A DNA stretch of 64,000 nt from BP-464 sp045805505 (GCA_045805505.1 JBJMLA010000072.1:124001-188000), one strand, 5' to 3'. Shown: positions 47,761 through 56,880, counted from the stretch's first letter. The notes: generated by a model not told the origin, from the sequence alone. Program-made: numbers and translations.

Positions 47761-47955
47761 GTGGAGGAGCACGAGCCCACGACCCAGGAGCTCCGCGCGG
47801 TCCAGCGCGATCGCCAGGAGGCAGAGCGGCAGGCGGCCGACGATGCACCCACGGAGTCGGCCGAGCTCGCGCACACGCGCCGCGCCGACAAGGCCGCCTA
47901 TCTCGAGGAGCGCCTGGCCGAGCAGCAGCGCGCCGAGGAAGAGGGATCTTCATGA
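47761..47955 (+). CDS. Small charged helical protein
   Basis: This 64-residue protein is almost entirely Glu, Arg, Ala and Gln, with heptad-like spacing (RQEAERQAADD, AAYLEERLAEQQRAEEE), so it should form a helix or coiled coil. It starts at GTG 47761, five bases after the STAS stop, and ends in an ATGA overlap with the peptidase. That tight spacing supports a real gene. Function unknown. Confidence 0.7.
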   Translation: MEEHEPTTQELRAVQRDRQEAERQAADDAPTESAELAHTRRADKAAYLEERLAEQQRAEEEGSS

Positions 47956-49148
47956 ACGCCGAGACGCTGGAGCGCTACGCCGACCTGATCGTCGGCTTCG
48001 GCGCGAACGTCCAGGAGGGGCAGATCCTCGCGATCAGCACCGAGCCGGGCAAGGAGGCGGTGACCCGTGCCCTGGCCGCGGCGGCCTACCGGGCGGGCGC
48101 GAAGTTCGTCGACCCCTGGTACTTCGACTACGACGTCAAGCGCCAGCGGCTGCTGCACGCGAAGGCCGACGACCTCGACTTCGTCCCGGGCTGGTACGGC
48201 CACCGGCTGCTCGAGCTCAGCCGCCTGCACTGCGCCCGCATCGCGCTGACCGGCGTTGGGGATCCCGAGCTGTTCGCCGACATCGATCCCGAGCTCTCCG
48301 GGCGCGATCAGCTGCCCTGGCTGCGCGAGGGCGGCCAGGTCATCAACGACCGCACGACGAACTGGTGCGGCGTGCCGTGCCCGACCCCGGGCTGGGCCCG
48401 CCTCGTGTACCCGGACCTGGAGCCCGACGCCGCCTACGAGCGGCTGTGGGAGCAGATCCTGCACGTGCTGCGCCTCGACACCGACGACCCGCGGGCGGCC
48501 TGGCAGGAACGCGTCGATGCGCTGGTGCGCTCCTCGACCGCGCTGACCGAGCGGCGCTTCGATGCCATCCGGCTGCGCGGCGAGGGCACCGACCTGACCG
48601 TCGGGCTGTTTCGCCGCAGCCGCTGGCTCGCCGCGCAGTTCGAGACGATCGACGGCATCGTCCACATGCCCAACCTCCCGACCGAGGAGGTCTTCACGAC
48701 GCCCGACCCGGCACGGACCGAGGGGCACGTCACGTCGACCAAGCCGCTGTTCCTCGGCGGCTCGATCGTCCGCGGGCTCAAGGTCGAGTTCGCCGGCGGC
48801 CACGTGACGAAGATCGACGCCGACGAGAACGCCGAGACGCTGCGCGCCTACGCGTCACGCGACGATGGCGCCACGCGCCTCGGCGAGCTCGCGCTGGTCG
48901 ACGGCGAGGGCCGGATCGGCCCGCTCGACACCGTCTTCTACGACACGCTGCTCGACGAGAACGCCGCCAGCCACATCGCGCTGGGGTCCGCGTACACGTT
49001 CGCCGTCGAGGGCGACGAGGTGGCGCAGGCCAACAAGAGCGGGATCCACGTGGACTTCATGATTGGCTCGCCCGCCATGGAGGTCGACGGGCTGACCGTC
49101 GAGGGCGACGTCGTGCCGGTGCTGCGCGACGGCGCCTGGCAGATCTGA
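47952..49148 (+). CDS. M29-family aminopeptidase (AmpS/aminopeptidase T-like)
   Basis: The 398-residue cytoplasmic metallo-aminopeptidase carries the family's metal-binding residues: E245/E246 in NLPTEEVFTTPD, E312, H341 in AASHIALG, and H366/D368 in GIHVDFMIG. MNAETLERYADLIVGFGANVQ matches the family's usual N-terminus, and length is typical. It trims N-terminal residues from peptides. ATG 47952 overlaps the upstream small gene. Confidence 0.93.
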   Translation: MNAETLERYADLIVGFGANVQEGQILAISTEPGKEAVTRALAAAAYRAGAKFVDPWYFDYDVKRQRLLHAKADDLDFVPGWYGHRLLELSRLHCARIALTGVGDPELFADIDPELSGRDQLPWLREGGQVINDRTTNWCGVPCPTPGWARLVYPDLEPDAAYERLWEQILHVLRLDTDDPRAAWQERVDALVRSSTALTERRFDAIRLRGEGTDLTVGLFRRSRWLAAQFETIDGIVHMPNLPTEEVFTTPDPARTEGHVTSTKPLFLGGSIVRGLKVEFAGGHVTKIDADENAETLRAYASRDDGATRLGELALVDGEGRIGPLDTVFYDTLLDENAASHIALGSAYTFAVEGDEVAQANKSGIHVDFMIGSPAMEVDGLTVEGDVVPVLRDGAWQI

Positions 49149-49190
49149 CCTCGCCGCAAGTTCTCACGGCGCCCGTCGTTTCCGGGGGTG

Positions 49191-49991
49191 ATGCGCTCCC
49201 ACCGCCTCGCCACCATCACCGTCCTCGTGGCCGCCACGGCCTGCGCGGCGGGCTGTGGCAGCGGACGCGACAGCGCGCGCTTCATGCCCGACGAGCCCGT
49301 CGTCACGCCGAGCGCCCAGGCCGCCACGGCGGTGCCGCAGGTCGTCGTCGCCGCGCCGGCGCCGGCGCCGGCGGTCGGCAAGCCCGAGCCCGCAAAGGCC
49401 ACGCCGCCCGCCGCCAAGAACGCCAAGGCCGCGGACCGGCGGCTGCGCGAGGAGCGCGCGAAGGCGCGCCGGGCGCACAGGCGCGCCGCGGCGCGCGAGG
49501 CCCGGCTGCGCGACGAGCTCGCCGCCGCCCGGCAGACCGAGGGCCACCAGGCCGGCGAGGACATCGCCGCCGAGACGCCCACGCCGCCCGTCACCCGCCC
49601 GGCCGAGGACCCGCCGATCAGCGCGTCGGACACCTCCGACGATCTCGTCACCGCCCGCAACCGGCGCTCCGACGCCGAGGCCCGCGCTGCCGTGATCCGC
49701 TTCCACGAGCTGCTCGACCGTCACGATCCCGCCTCCTGCGCGCTGCTCACCGAGCGCCTGCTGACCGAGGTCTACGGCAGCGAGGATCCGCTCGGCCGCT
49801 GCGCCGCCGCCGCACAGGCGATCAGCGCCCGGGTGTCGGTCGTCATCGCCGAGAGCCGCGCCTACGGCCGCGCCGCGACCATCGCGGTGGTCACCACGAT
49901 CGGCGACCAGGCCATCCCGCAGACCCTACGGCTGGTGCTGACCGACGGCACCTGGCGCCTCGACGCCGTCGAGCGCCGCGCCTCCGCCTGA
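49191..49991 (+). CDS. Lipoprotein with Ala/Arg-rich linker and C-terminal NTF2-like domain
   Basis: The 266-residue product has a lipoprotein signal ending at lipobox AAGC (about residue 22), then a long low-complexity part rich in Ala, Pro and Lys, a helical RLREERAKARRAHRRAAARE stretch, and a C-terminal ~105-residue domain (AAVIRFHELLDRHDPASCALL to TDGTWRLDAVE) resembling SnoaL/NTF2-like folds. It is probably anchored outside the cell. GTG 49188 directly precedes ATG 49191 and could be used instead. Confidence 0.78.
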   Translation: MRSHRLATITVLVAATACAAGCGSGRDSARFMPDEPVVTPSAQAATAVPQVVVAAPAPAPAVGKPEPAKATPPAAKNAKAADRRLREERAKARRAHRRAAAREARLRDELAAARQTEGHQAGEDIAAETPTPPVTRPAEDPPISASDTSDDLVTARNRRSDAEARAAVIRFHELLDRHDPASCALLTERLLTEVYGSEDPLGRCAAAAQAISARVSVVIAESRAYGRAATIAVVTTIGDQAIPQTLRLVLTDGTWRLDAVERRASA

Positions 49992-49997
49992 GCGCAC

Positions 49998-50003
49998 TAC
50001 GCT
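49998..50003 (+). promoter_or_regulatory. Candidate -10 box TACGCT for the tRNA gene
   Basis: TACGCT lies 26 bp upstream of the tRNA 5' end, leaving a short 5' extension for RNase P removal. No clear -35 box is visible. Confidence 0.35.
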
Positions 50004-50029
50004 GTGCGGCTCATCGCCGCATGACATCT

Positions 50030-50118
50030 GGAGAGGTGCCGGAGCGGTTGAACGGGCACGACTGGAAATCGTGTGTGGGCTTTACGGTCTACCGAGGGTT
50101 CGAATCCCTCCCTCTCCG
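50030..50118 (+). tRNA. tRNA-Ser (anticodon GGA)
   Basis: The 89-nt sequence folds as a class II tRNA. The acceptor GGAGAGG (50030-50036) pairs with CCTCTCC (50111-50117), followed by discriminator G. The anticodon stem CACGA/TCGTG encloses loop CTGGAAA with anticodon GGA at 50064-50066, reading UCC and UCU. A long variable arm and GGTTCGAATCC T-loop follow, as expected for tRNA-Ser. The 3' CCA is not encoded. Confidence 0.97.
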
Positions 50119-50141
50119 CTTTTCCCCCGTCGTACCGGTCC

Positions 50142-51752
50142 TCAGCGCTCGATGACCGGCGCGTCGAGCCGCGAGTGCTCGAGGTCGAGGTCGCGCTCGA
50201 TGTTGCGCCAGACCTCGTCGTTGATCGCGCCGCTGCGGCGCAGCTCGAGCAGCGCCGTGCGCTCGGCGTCGAGGAGCTCGGCGCGCAGCCGCTGGTAGGC
50301 CAGCGATCGGTCCTCGAGCGATCCGTCGGCGTCTGCGTCCAGGCGCTCGGCGAAGCGCCGGCGCCGGAAGTTGTAGGTGCCGCGCAGGCGGTCGGCGGTC
50401 GACTCGCGCACCCAGCCCTCGCCGGCCAGCGCCTCGAGGCGTTCGAGCGCGGCCTCGGCGGCGCGCACGCGGGCGATGGCCTCCTGCTCGGCGAGCTCGT
50501 TGCCGTCGTCGCAGAACCCCAGCGCGCGGATCAGCGCCGGCAGGCTCAGGCCCTGGAGCACGAGCGTGGCGAAGATCACCGTGAAGGCCAGGAAGATGAT
50601 CAGCGCGCGCTGCGGGAACGGCTCGCCCGTGTCGGTGGTCAGCGGGATGGCCAGGGCGGCGGCCAGCGAGACGGCGCCGCGCATGCCGGTGTAGCCGACC
50701 AGCGCCGGCCACTGCCACGGCGGCAGCTCGTCCTTGTCGGCGCCGCCGCGCGAGAACGCCCGCGGCAGGTAGGTCGCGGCGAAGACCCAGGCGAAGCGCA
50801 CGACGATCACCGTCGCGCACACGGCGAGGGCGTAGCCGATCAGGGCCGTGGCCGACGTGCCCGACAGGTCGCTGATGATCGTCGGCAGCTGCAGCCCGAT
50901 GAAGACGAACAGGATCGCGTTGAGCACGAACAGCAGGAGCTCCCACACCGCCACGCCGCGCAGGCGCATCTCGGCGGTGGTCAGCTCGGGCGTGTACCAG
51001 CCCATGTAGAGCCCGACGGTCACCGCGGCGAGCACGGCGGACACGCCGGCCGCCTCGGCGGGCAGGTAGGCGAGGTAGCCCGTGAAGATCGACACGGTGA
51101 TCTCCGACGGCGGGTCGTCGAGGCGGCGACGGACCTGGCGCACGACCCAGCCGACGGCCAGGCCGATGGCCACGCCGCCCACGACGCTGACGACGAAGTC
51201 CAGGACCGCGTCGCTGAGCGAGAACGTGCCGCTGACCACCGCGACGATGGCGAAGCGGTAGGCGACCAGCGCGGTGCCGTCGTTGACCAGGCTCTCGCCC
51301 TCGATGATGGCGACGATGCGGTTGGGGACGCCCAGGCGCCGGGCGATGACCGTGGCGGCCAGCGGATCGGTGGGGGAGACGACCGCGCCGAGCACGAACG
51401 CCGCGGGCCAGGACAGGCCGTCGACGACCGCGTGGGCGATGGCGGCGACCGCGAGGGTCGTGGTCAGCACCAGGCCGATCGACAGCCACCCGATCGTCCG
51501 CCGGTTGGCCAGCATGTCGCCGACCGGCGTGAAGAACGCGCTGCCGTAGAGCAGCGGCGGCAGCAGGCCGACGAGGATCACGTCGGGGTTGATCCGCACC
51601 TCGGGCAATCCCGGGATGAAGCCGAGGCCCAGGCCGCCGAGGACCAGCAGGATGGGGTACGGGACGCGGAGCCCGGGCGCCGCGATGAGCATGGCCGCGA
51701 CGGCCACCAGAAGGCCGGCGAGGAGGAGTGCGTCGTCGGCCGGGAAGTGCAC
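50142..51752 (-). CDS. Na+/H+ antiporter, CPA1/NhaP family
   Basis: The 536-residue protein has about 12 membrane helices and a cytoplasmic tail of about 130 residues. Family signatures are present: LLPPLLYGSAFFTP, AVVSPTDPLAATVI, ESLVNDGTALVAY with the Asn-Asp ion site, and GYTGMRGAVSLAAALAIPL. It exchanges Na+ or K+ for protons in pH and salt balance. GTG 51752 has TAGCAT 9 bp upstream. Confidence 0.94.
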   Translation of the reverse strand: MHFPADDALLLAGLLVAVAAMLIAAPGLRVPYPILLVLGGLGLGFIPGLPEVRINPDVILVGLLPPLLYGSAFFTPVGDMLANRRTIGWLSIGLVLTTTLAVAAIAHAVVDGLSWPAAFVLGAVVSPTDPLAATVIARRLGVPNRIVAIIEGESLVNDGTALVAYRFAIVAVVSGTFSLSDAVLDFVVSVVGGVAIGLAVGWVVRQVRRRLDDPPSEITVSIFTGYLAYLPAEAAGVSAVLAAVTVGLYMGWYTPELTTAEMRLRGVAVWELLLFVLNAILFVFIGLQLPTIISDLSGTSATALIGYALAVCATVIVVRFAWVFAATYLPRAFSRGGADKDELPPWQWPALVGYTGMRGAVSLAAALAIPLTTDTGEPFPQRALIIFLAFTVIFATLVLQGLSLPALIRALGFCDDGNELAEQEAIARVRAAEAALERLEALAGEGWVRESTADRLRGTYNFRRRRFAERLDADADGSLEDRSLAYQRLRAELLDAERTALLELRRSGAINDEVWRNIERDLDLEHSRLDAPVIER

Positions 51753-51761
51753 CGGCCCTCG

Positions 51762-51767
51762 ATGCTA
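51762..51767 (-). promoter_or_regulatory. -10 box TAGCAT, leaderless start at 51752
   Basis: TAGCAT on the minus strand, 9-bp spacer to GTG 51752. It lies just after the stop of the upstream gene on the same strand. Confidence 0.55.
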
Positions 51768-51775
51768 GGCGACGA

Positions 51776-53002
51776 TCAGCAGTGCCCGGAGCCCCACGCG
51801 TCGCAGGCCAGGTCGATCTCGTCGAACGTGCTGACGCGGGCCGTTCCGCCGGCGTCGGCCATGTACGCGCCGTCGTAGCCGATGTGGCGTTCGAGCCGCG
51901 TGTTCTCGGACGGGTCGCCCTTGATGAAGACCTGCATGGTCTCGCCGGGCTGCAGCAGCGAGCTGGGGCCGAACGCGTAGGCGCCCTTGACGCGCAGCTC
52001 GTAGCGGTAGAGGTCGACGACGTGGTCGGACACGTTGCGGATCGTCACGTACTCGGGCCCGCGGATCGGGTTGGCGTGGACCTCGAGCGCGCCCTGCTCG
52101 GGATCGCTGCAGGCCAGCAGGCAGGGGTAGATCGAGTGGCCGCGCACGTCGCCGTCGGGATCGATGAGGTACGCGCCGTCCCCGGCCCCGCCGCCGTTGA
52201 AGGAGTTCTCGAACAGCGTGTGCGTGAGCCCCCGGTAGAAGAGCGTGCTCGTCGACGTGCCGCCGCCGTTGAACACCGCGATCGACTGGCCGGCGCCGAG
52301 CGTGGTGCCCGCCGGGAAGTGGAACCGCTCGGACTTCGGGCCCGCGTCGCCGAGGTACCAGCCGGTCAGCGGCACGTCGCGATCCGACGTGTTGGTGATC
52401 CGGACCCACTCGCCGTCGGGCGTGTCGTCGCCGATCGGGTCCGAGAGGATCCGCAGCTCGAAGGTCGTGCCCGGCGACGGGCCGGCTCCGCAGGCGTCGG
52501 GCTTCCACAGCCCGAGCCCGCTCGCCGCGGCCTGCTGCTCGGCCAGGCTGTACTGCTGGTTGATGTCGGTGACCGAGGCGTTGTGCAGCCACAGGGCCAG
52601 CCCGCGGCCGAGCTCGAGCTTGCCGAGGTCGCGCCAGGTCCCGTCGATCAGCAGCTCGACGCGCCGGATCAGCCGGCCGCGGCTGTCGCTGCGCGGCGTC
52701 GGCGAGCTGAGGCGCGCGCGGAAGTGCGCCTTGCGGACCATGCTCAGCACGTAGCGGGCGGCGGGCACCGCGTAGCACTCGCCCCGCCACTTGCTCGGGT
52801 TGTCGTTGTTGTAGGCGGTCAGCTCGGAGGCCTGGACGCCGAGGAAGCGGATCACCTGGGTGCGGCCGGCCAGCTTGACGATGATCGTGTCACCGTCGTT
52901 GACGCCGCCCTTGTGCAGCACGGTCGCGCGCTGCGTCAGTGCCGAGGTCGACGCCGGGGCGGCGAGCAGGATGAGCAGGACGACGAGGACTCGGCGAGGC
53001 AT
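51776..53002 (-). CDS. Secreted SNase-like / lamin-tail protein (copy 2)
   Basis: The 408-residue paralog of the gene at 26814 has a signal peptide (about 1-21), an SNase-like domain (about 24-165; GGVNDGDTIIVKLAG, IRFLGVQASEL, LGRGLALWLHN) and lamin-tail domains (about 180-290 and 305-370; DGEWVRITNTSDRDVPLTGW, PEYVTIRNVSDHVVDLY). As in copy 1, the SNase Asp in VDTPE is Gln (VQASE) while the Glu remains. The paired cysteines (C in RGECY, LACS, DLACDAW) are shared. ATG 53002 has TACCTT seven bases upstream; a TTG at 53011 is possible. Confidence 0.82.
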   Translation of the reverse strand: MPRRVLVVLLILLAAPASTSALTQRATVLHKGGVNDGDTIIVKLAGRTQVIRFLGVQASELTAYNNDNPSKWRGECYAVPAARYVLSMVRKAHFRARLSSPTPRSDSRGRLIRRVELLIDGTWRDLGKLELGRGLALWLHNASVTDINQQYSLAEQQAAASGLGLWKPDACGAGPSPGTTFELRILSDPIGDDTPDGEWVRITNTSDRDVPLTGWYLGDAGPKSERFHFPAGTTLGAGQSIAVFNGGGTSTSTLFYRGLTHTLFENSFNGGGAGDGAYLIDPDGDVRGHSIYPCLLACSDPEQGALEVHANPIRGPEYVTIRNVSDHVVDLYRYELRVKGAYAFGPSSLLQPGETMQVFIKGDPSENTRLERHIGYDGAYMADAGGTARVSTFDEIDLACDAWGSGHC

Positions 53003-53009
53003 GGGCGCC

Positions 53010-53015
53010 AAGGTA
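53010..53015 (-). promoter_or_regulatory. -10 box TACCTT, leaderless start at 53002
   Basis: TACCTT on the minus strand, 7-bp spacer to ATG 53002. Confidence 0.6.
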
Positions 53016-53056
53016 GAACCTGAGATTCACGCAAAAGGTGCGTTCTTCCGATAACC

Positions 53057-54349
53057 ATGGGGATGGCCCGGAGGCGTCTCATCACGATCCTTGCGCTGCT
53101 CGCGTTCCCCGCAGCGGCTCATGCCGAGCTGGCGGTCACCGTGCCGCCGCTCGATCTCGCGCCCGAGCTGGCGATCCCGACGGTCGACGGCCTCGCCGTC
53201 GCGCCCGTCCTGCCGGCGGTTCCGGTCGTCAAGCGTCACGTCCGCTACGGCTCGCCGGGCGTCAACCGGATGACCGCACAGGGCAGTCGCGCGGTCGTCT
53301 TCCACGGCCTCGAGGGTGCGGACCGCCTCAAGGGCGGGCCCGGCTCGGACCAGCTCTTCGGCGAGACCGCCCCCGACTGGGTCTTCGGCCGCGGCGGCGC
53401 CGACCTGCTCGACGGCGGCTCCGGCGGCGACTCGCTGTGGGGCGGCGGCGGCGCCGACCGCATCTTCGGCAGCTGGGGCATGGACGACCTGCACGGCGGT
53501 CCCGGCAACGACGTGCTCGACTCCGGCGAGGCGCTCGACAAGGTCCACGGCGACGGCGGCGACGACCTCATCCATGGCGGCTCGGGCCACGACAAGCTCT
53601 GGGGCGGCTCGGGCGACGACGTCATCTACCCCGACATGCACGGCGACGAGGTGTGGGCCGGCGCCGGCGACGACATCGTCTACGGCAACAACGGCAGCGC
53701 GCTGGGCCCGATCGACTGCGGCCCGGGCGACGACACGCTGGTCATCAACTTCCTGCACGAGGACGGCGGCTACAGCGCCCGCAACCGGATGCGCGCCGGC
53801 GGGGTCGACGACTGCGAGCACATCGTCTACGCGCATTCGCCGGTCGATCCGATGGTCGGCATCCGCTACACGGCGCCCGAGAGCGGCGGCACGCACACGG
53901 GCACCGAGCGCAACGACCACCTCAACGGCGGCCACGGCTCCGACAAGCTCTACGGCCTCGGCGGCGACGACGACTTCTGGGCCGACCAGAACGCCGACGC
54001 CGGCGGCTACGGATCACACGACCTCATCGACGGCGGCGCCGGCAACGACACCATGTACGGCGGCCGCGGCTTCAACCGCCTGATCGGCGGCCCCGGCGAC
54101 GACTTCGTCCAGGGCGGCGCGGCCGACAACGTCCTCATCGGCGGCTCGGGCAACGACGAGATCCGCACCCGCGGCCACGGCAGCAACCGGATCACCGCCG
54201 GTGCCGGCGACGACACGATCTACGCCACCGCGACCCAGGCGCACGTCACCGTCGACTGCGGACCCGGCCGCGACACCGTCTACTACGGCATGCGCAAGCC
54301 CTCCGCCCGCGGCTGCGAGCGCTTCATCGACCAGTTCGACCGCAACTGA
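53057..54349 (+). CDS. Secreted calcium-binding-repeat (RTX-like) protein
   Basis: The 430-residue product has a signal peptide (about 1-24, ending AHAEL) and two blocks of hemolysin-type nonapeptides (about 85-220 and 275-405), for example GGPGSDQLFG, GGSGGDSLWG, GGPGNDVLDS and GGAGNDTMYG. They bind calcium in a beta roll. The blocks are separated by a ~50-residue spacer with two cysteines, and the C-terminal RGCERFIDQFDRN resembles the end of other actinobacterial members. No enzymatic domain is recognised. ATG 53063 is an alternative start. Confidence 0.85.
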   Translation: MGMARRRLITILALLAFPAAAHAELAVTVPPLDLAPELAIPTVDGLAVAPVLPAVPVVKRHVRYGSPGVNRMTAQGSRAVVFHGLEGADRLKGGPGSDQLFGETAPDWVFGRGGADLLDGGSGGDSLWGGGGADRIFGSWGMDDLHGGPGNDVLDSGEALDKVHGDGGDDLIHGGSGHDKLWGGSGDDVIYPDMHGDEVWAGAGDDIVYGNNGSALGPIDCGPGDDTLVINFLHEDGGYSARNRMRAGGVDDCEHIVYAHSPVDPMVGIRYTAPESGGTHTGTERNDHLNGGHGSDKLYGLGGDDDFWADQNADAGGYGSHDLIDGGAGNDTMYGGRGFNRLIGGPGDDFVQGGAADNVLIGGSGNDEIRTRGHGSNRITAGAGDDTIYATATQAHVTVDCGPGRDTVYYGMRKPSARGCERFIDQFDRN

Positions 54350-54363
54350 GCGAGGTCGGCAGA

Positions 54364-54369
54364 TACCGT
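54364..54369 (+). promoter_or_regulatory. -10 box TACCGT, leaderless start at 54379
   Basis: TACCGT with a 9-bp spacer to ATG 54379 and no Shine-Dalgarno, 15 bp after the upstream stop. Confidence 0.55.
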
Positions 54370-54378
54370 TCGCGCCCG

Positions 54379-56817
54379 ATGGCCGGCGACGCGGTGGATG
54401 AGAGGCAGGGAGTGCTCAGCGCGCAGGACGCGCTGACCTTCCTCGACGAGGCCTCGGCGGTCCTCGCCGGATCGCTGGACTACGAGCGCACGCTGGGCCA
54501 CATCGCCCAGCTGATGGTCCCCATGCTCGCCGACTGGTGCGCGATCGACGTCGTCGAGGCCGACGGCTCGCTGCGCCAGATCACCAGCGGCCATCCGGAC
54601 CCCGAGCAGGAGCGGCTGCTGACGGACCTGCGGCGCCGCTACCGCGAGGAGAAGGCGGGCTCGGAGGGCGTCACGCGCGTCATCCGCACCGGCGAACCCG
54701 AACTCTTCGCCGACGTGCGCGGGCGCGACGGCGCGCGGCTGGAGATCCGCGACGAGGAGTCCGAGGTCTACGAGCGGCTCGGGCCGAAGTCCTACGTGAT
54801 CGTGCCGCTGGTCGCGCGCGGCCGCACGGTGGGGGCGATGACCCTGCTGTCCACCCGCGAGGGCCGCCACTACGTCGAGGCCGACCTCGCCTTCGCCCAG
54901 CACCTGGCCCGGCGCTTCGGGCTGGCCATCGACAACGCGAAGCTCTACCAGGACGCCGAGGCCGCGCGGGCCGGGCTCGACGACTTCTTCTCCTCGGCAC
55001 CGCTCGGGCTGGCCTTCTTCGACGCCGACGTCCGCTACGTGCGGGTCAACGCGGCGCTGGCGCGGCTCAACGGGCTGCCGATCGAGGCGCATCTCGGCCA
55101 CACCCCGGGCGAGCTGCTCGGGCCGGCCGGGCAGGCCGCCGAGGACATGATCCGGGAGGTCGTCGCCACGGGTGAGCCCGTCCGGGAGATGGAGGCCAGC
55201 GGCCCGTTGCCGTGGGCTCCCGGGGAGACGGGGCACTGGCTGGTGTCCTTCACCCCGATCCGCGACGTGACCGACGGCATCACCGGCGTCAGTGCCGTGG
55301 TCATCGACGTGACCGACCGCCGCCGGGCGCTCGACGCCGAGCGCGAGGCCGCGCGTCGTGCGAACTTCCTGGCCGAGGCGGGCGCCCTGCTCGATGCGTC
55401 CAAGGACCACCTTCAGCTGCTCGAGGAGCTCGCGGCCTTCGCGGTGCCCGAGTACGCCGATCGCTGCCTGGTCGTGCTGCTCGACGAGGAGGGCGAGCCT
55501 CAGCCCGTCGCGGGCGCGGGCCCGTCGGCGCTGTCGGAGGGCTCGGCCGAGGTGACCGTGCCGCTGGCCTCGCGCGGCACGACGCTGGGCTCGCTGTCGT
55601 TTGCCCGCATCGCACCGCGAACCTACGACGAGGCCGAGGTCCAGCTGCTGCACGAGCTCGGCCGGCGAGCCGGTGTGGCCGTCGAGAACGCCCGGCTCTA
55701 CACGGAGCGCAGCCGGATCGCCCACACGCTGCAGGCGCGGCTGCTGCCGACCCACCTGCCGGAGCCGCCCGGGTTCCGGCTGGCCGCGCGCTACCGCGCC
55801 GCCGGCCAGTTCAACGAGGTGGGCGGCGACTTCTACGACGCGTTCCAGCGGGCTCCCGACGAGTGGGTCATCGTGATCGGCGACGTGTCGGGCAAGGGGC
55901 CCGAGGCCGCGGCGCTGACCGCCATGGCGCGCTACACGGTGCGGTCGGCGGCGCTCAACGACTGGTCGCCCGCGCACGTCCTGCGCCGGCTCAACGACAC
56001 GCTGCTGCGCGAGGAGGACACGCAGTTCGTGACGGTGGCGCTCGCCTACGTCTTCCACAGCGGCCGCGACACGAAGGTCAAGCTGGTGCTCGGCGGGCAC
56101 CCGCCGCCGTTCGTGGTGCGCGCGGGCGGGGGCGCGGAGGCCGTCGGCGTCGCGGGCACCCTGCTGGGCATCCGCACCGACGTGCGCCTGACCCAGGTCG
56201 AGGTGACGCTGGAGCCCGGCGACTCGCTCGTGCTCTACACCGACGGCGTCATCGAGTCGGGCCCGCGCAACGAGCCGTTCGGCGAGCACGGGCTGCTGGC
56301 CCTGCTGGAGGCCGAGCAGTCCACGGATCCCGAGGCGCTGGTCACCGCCGTCGACGAGGCCGCGCGCGCGGCCGACGAGGGCCAGGCTCGCGACGACGTG
56401 GCGATCGTCGCCCTGCAGGCGCTCGCGGTCGCTCCGCCGCCCGACGAGCTCGATCTCGAGGTTCGCGCGGACCCCTCGACGCTGCGCGAGCTGCGCGAAT
56501 CCGTCGTGGACTTCGCCTCGCGCCTCGACGGCATCGACATCGACGACGTGCGCCTCGCGGTCGGCGAGGCGTGCGCGAACGTCGTCGTCCACGCCTACCG
56601 CAACATGCTGGAGCCGGGACTCGTCTGCGTCCGCGCGCTGGAGTCCGACGGCGCGCTCGTCGTCGAGATCCGCGACGACGGCGCCGGCCCGGCCCCGCGC
56701 CCGGACTCCCCGGGCCTCGGCCTCGGCCTGCCGCTCATGGCCCGCCTCGCCGACGAGCTCCAGGTCCTGGCCCGCGAGCCCTCCGGCACGCTGGTCCGCA
56801 TGACCTTCCGCCCCTAG
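54379..56817 (+). CDS. GAF-PAS-GAF-SpoIIE phosphatase with C-terminal anti-sigma-type kinase domain
   Basis: The 812-residue cytoplasmic regulator has a GAF domain (about 15-195), a PAS domain (about 200-320), a second GAF domain (about 330-455), a PP2C/SpoIIE Ser/Thr phosphatase (about 470-685; NEVGGDFYDAF, VIGDVSGKGPEAA, LVLYTDGVIES, RDDVAIVAL) and an RsbW-like ATPase (about 695-812; VGEACANVVVHAYR, EIRDDGAGPAP, GLGLPLMARLAD). The phosphatase metal Asp residues and the kinase N- and G-boxes are intact. It should sense a signal and set the phosphorylation of a STAS anti-sigma antagonist, perhaps that at 47417. Confidence 0.93.
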   Translation: MAGDAVDERQGVLSAQDALTFLDEASAVLAGSLDYERTLGHIAQLMVPMLADWCAIDVVEADGSLRQITSGHPDPEQERLLTDLRRRYREEKAGSEGVTRVIRTGEPELFADVRGRDGARLEIRDEESEVYERLGPKSYVIVPLVARGRTVGAMTLLSTREGRHYVEADLAFAQHLARRFGLAIDNAKLYQDAEAARAGLDDFFSSAPLGLAFFDADVRYVRVNAALARLNGLPIEAHLGHTPGELLGPAGQAAEDMIREVVATGEPVREMEASGPLPWAPGETGHWLVSFTPIRDVTDGITGVSAVVIDVTDRRRALDAEREAARRANFLAEAGALLDASKDHLQLLEELAAFAVPEYADRCLVVLLDEEGEPQPVAGAGPSALSEGSAEVTVPLASRGTTLGSLSFARIAPRTYDEAEVQLLHELGRRAGVAVENARLYTERSRIAHTLQARLLPTHLPEPPGFRLAARYRAAGQFNEVGGDFYDAFQRAPDEWVIVIGDVSGKGPEAAALTAMARYTVRSAALNDWSPAHVLRRLNDTLLREEDTQFVTVALAYVFHSGRDTKVKLVLGGHPPPFVVRAGGGAEAVGVAGTLLGIRTDVRLTQVEVTLEPGDSLVLYTDGVIESGPRNEPFGEHGLLALLEAEQSTDPEALVTAVDEAARAADEGQARDDVAIVALQALAVAPPPDELDLEVRADPSTLRELRESVVDFASRLDGIDIDDVRLAVGEACANVVVHAYRNMLEPGLVCVRALESDGALVVEIRDDGAGPAPRPDSPGLGLGLPLMARLADELQVLAREPSGTLVRMTFRP

Positions 56818-56880
56818 GGGGTCTGACCCTTCATGAAGCCTTCATGAAGGGTCTGACCCTTCATGAAGGGTCTGACCCCT
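56818..56880. repeat. Tandem GGGTCTGACCCTTCATGAA units between convergent genes
   Basis: Two full copies of the 19-bp unit (56819-56837 and 56849-56867) and a partial third (56868-56880) are joined by a short CATGAA duplication. Each contains the palindrome TTCATGAA and the near-palindrome GGGTCTGACCC. The array fills the space between two converging genes, and its last base belongs to the stop codon of the minus-strand gene. It may act as terminator or be a small repetitive element. Confidence 0.7.

Noticed and set aside
53300..54250. Periodic GGCGGC..GAC repeats considered as a CRISPR or DNA-level tandem array
   Set aside because: The periodicity is that of glycine/aspartate nonapeptides in the calcium-binding protein; there are no spacers or conserved direct repeats.
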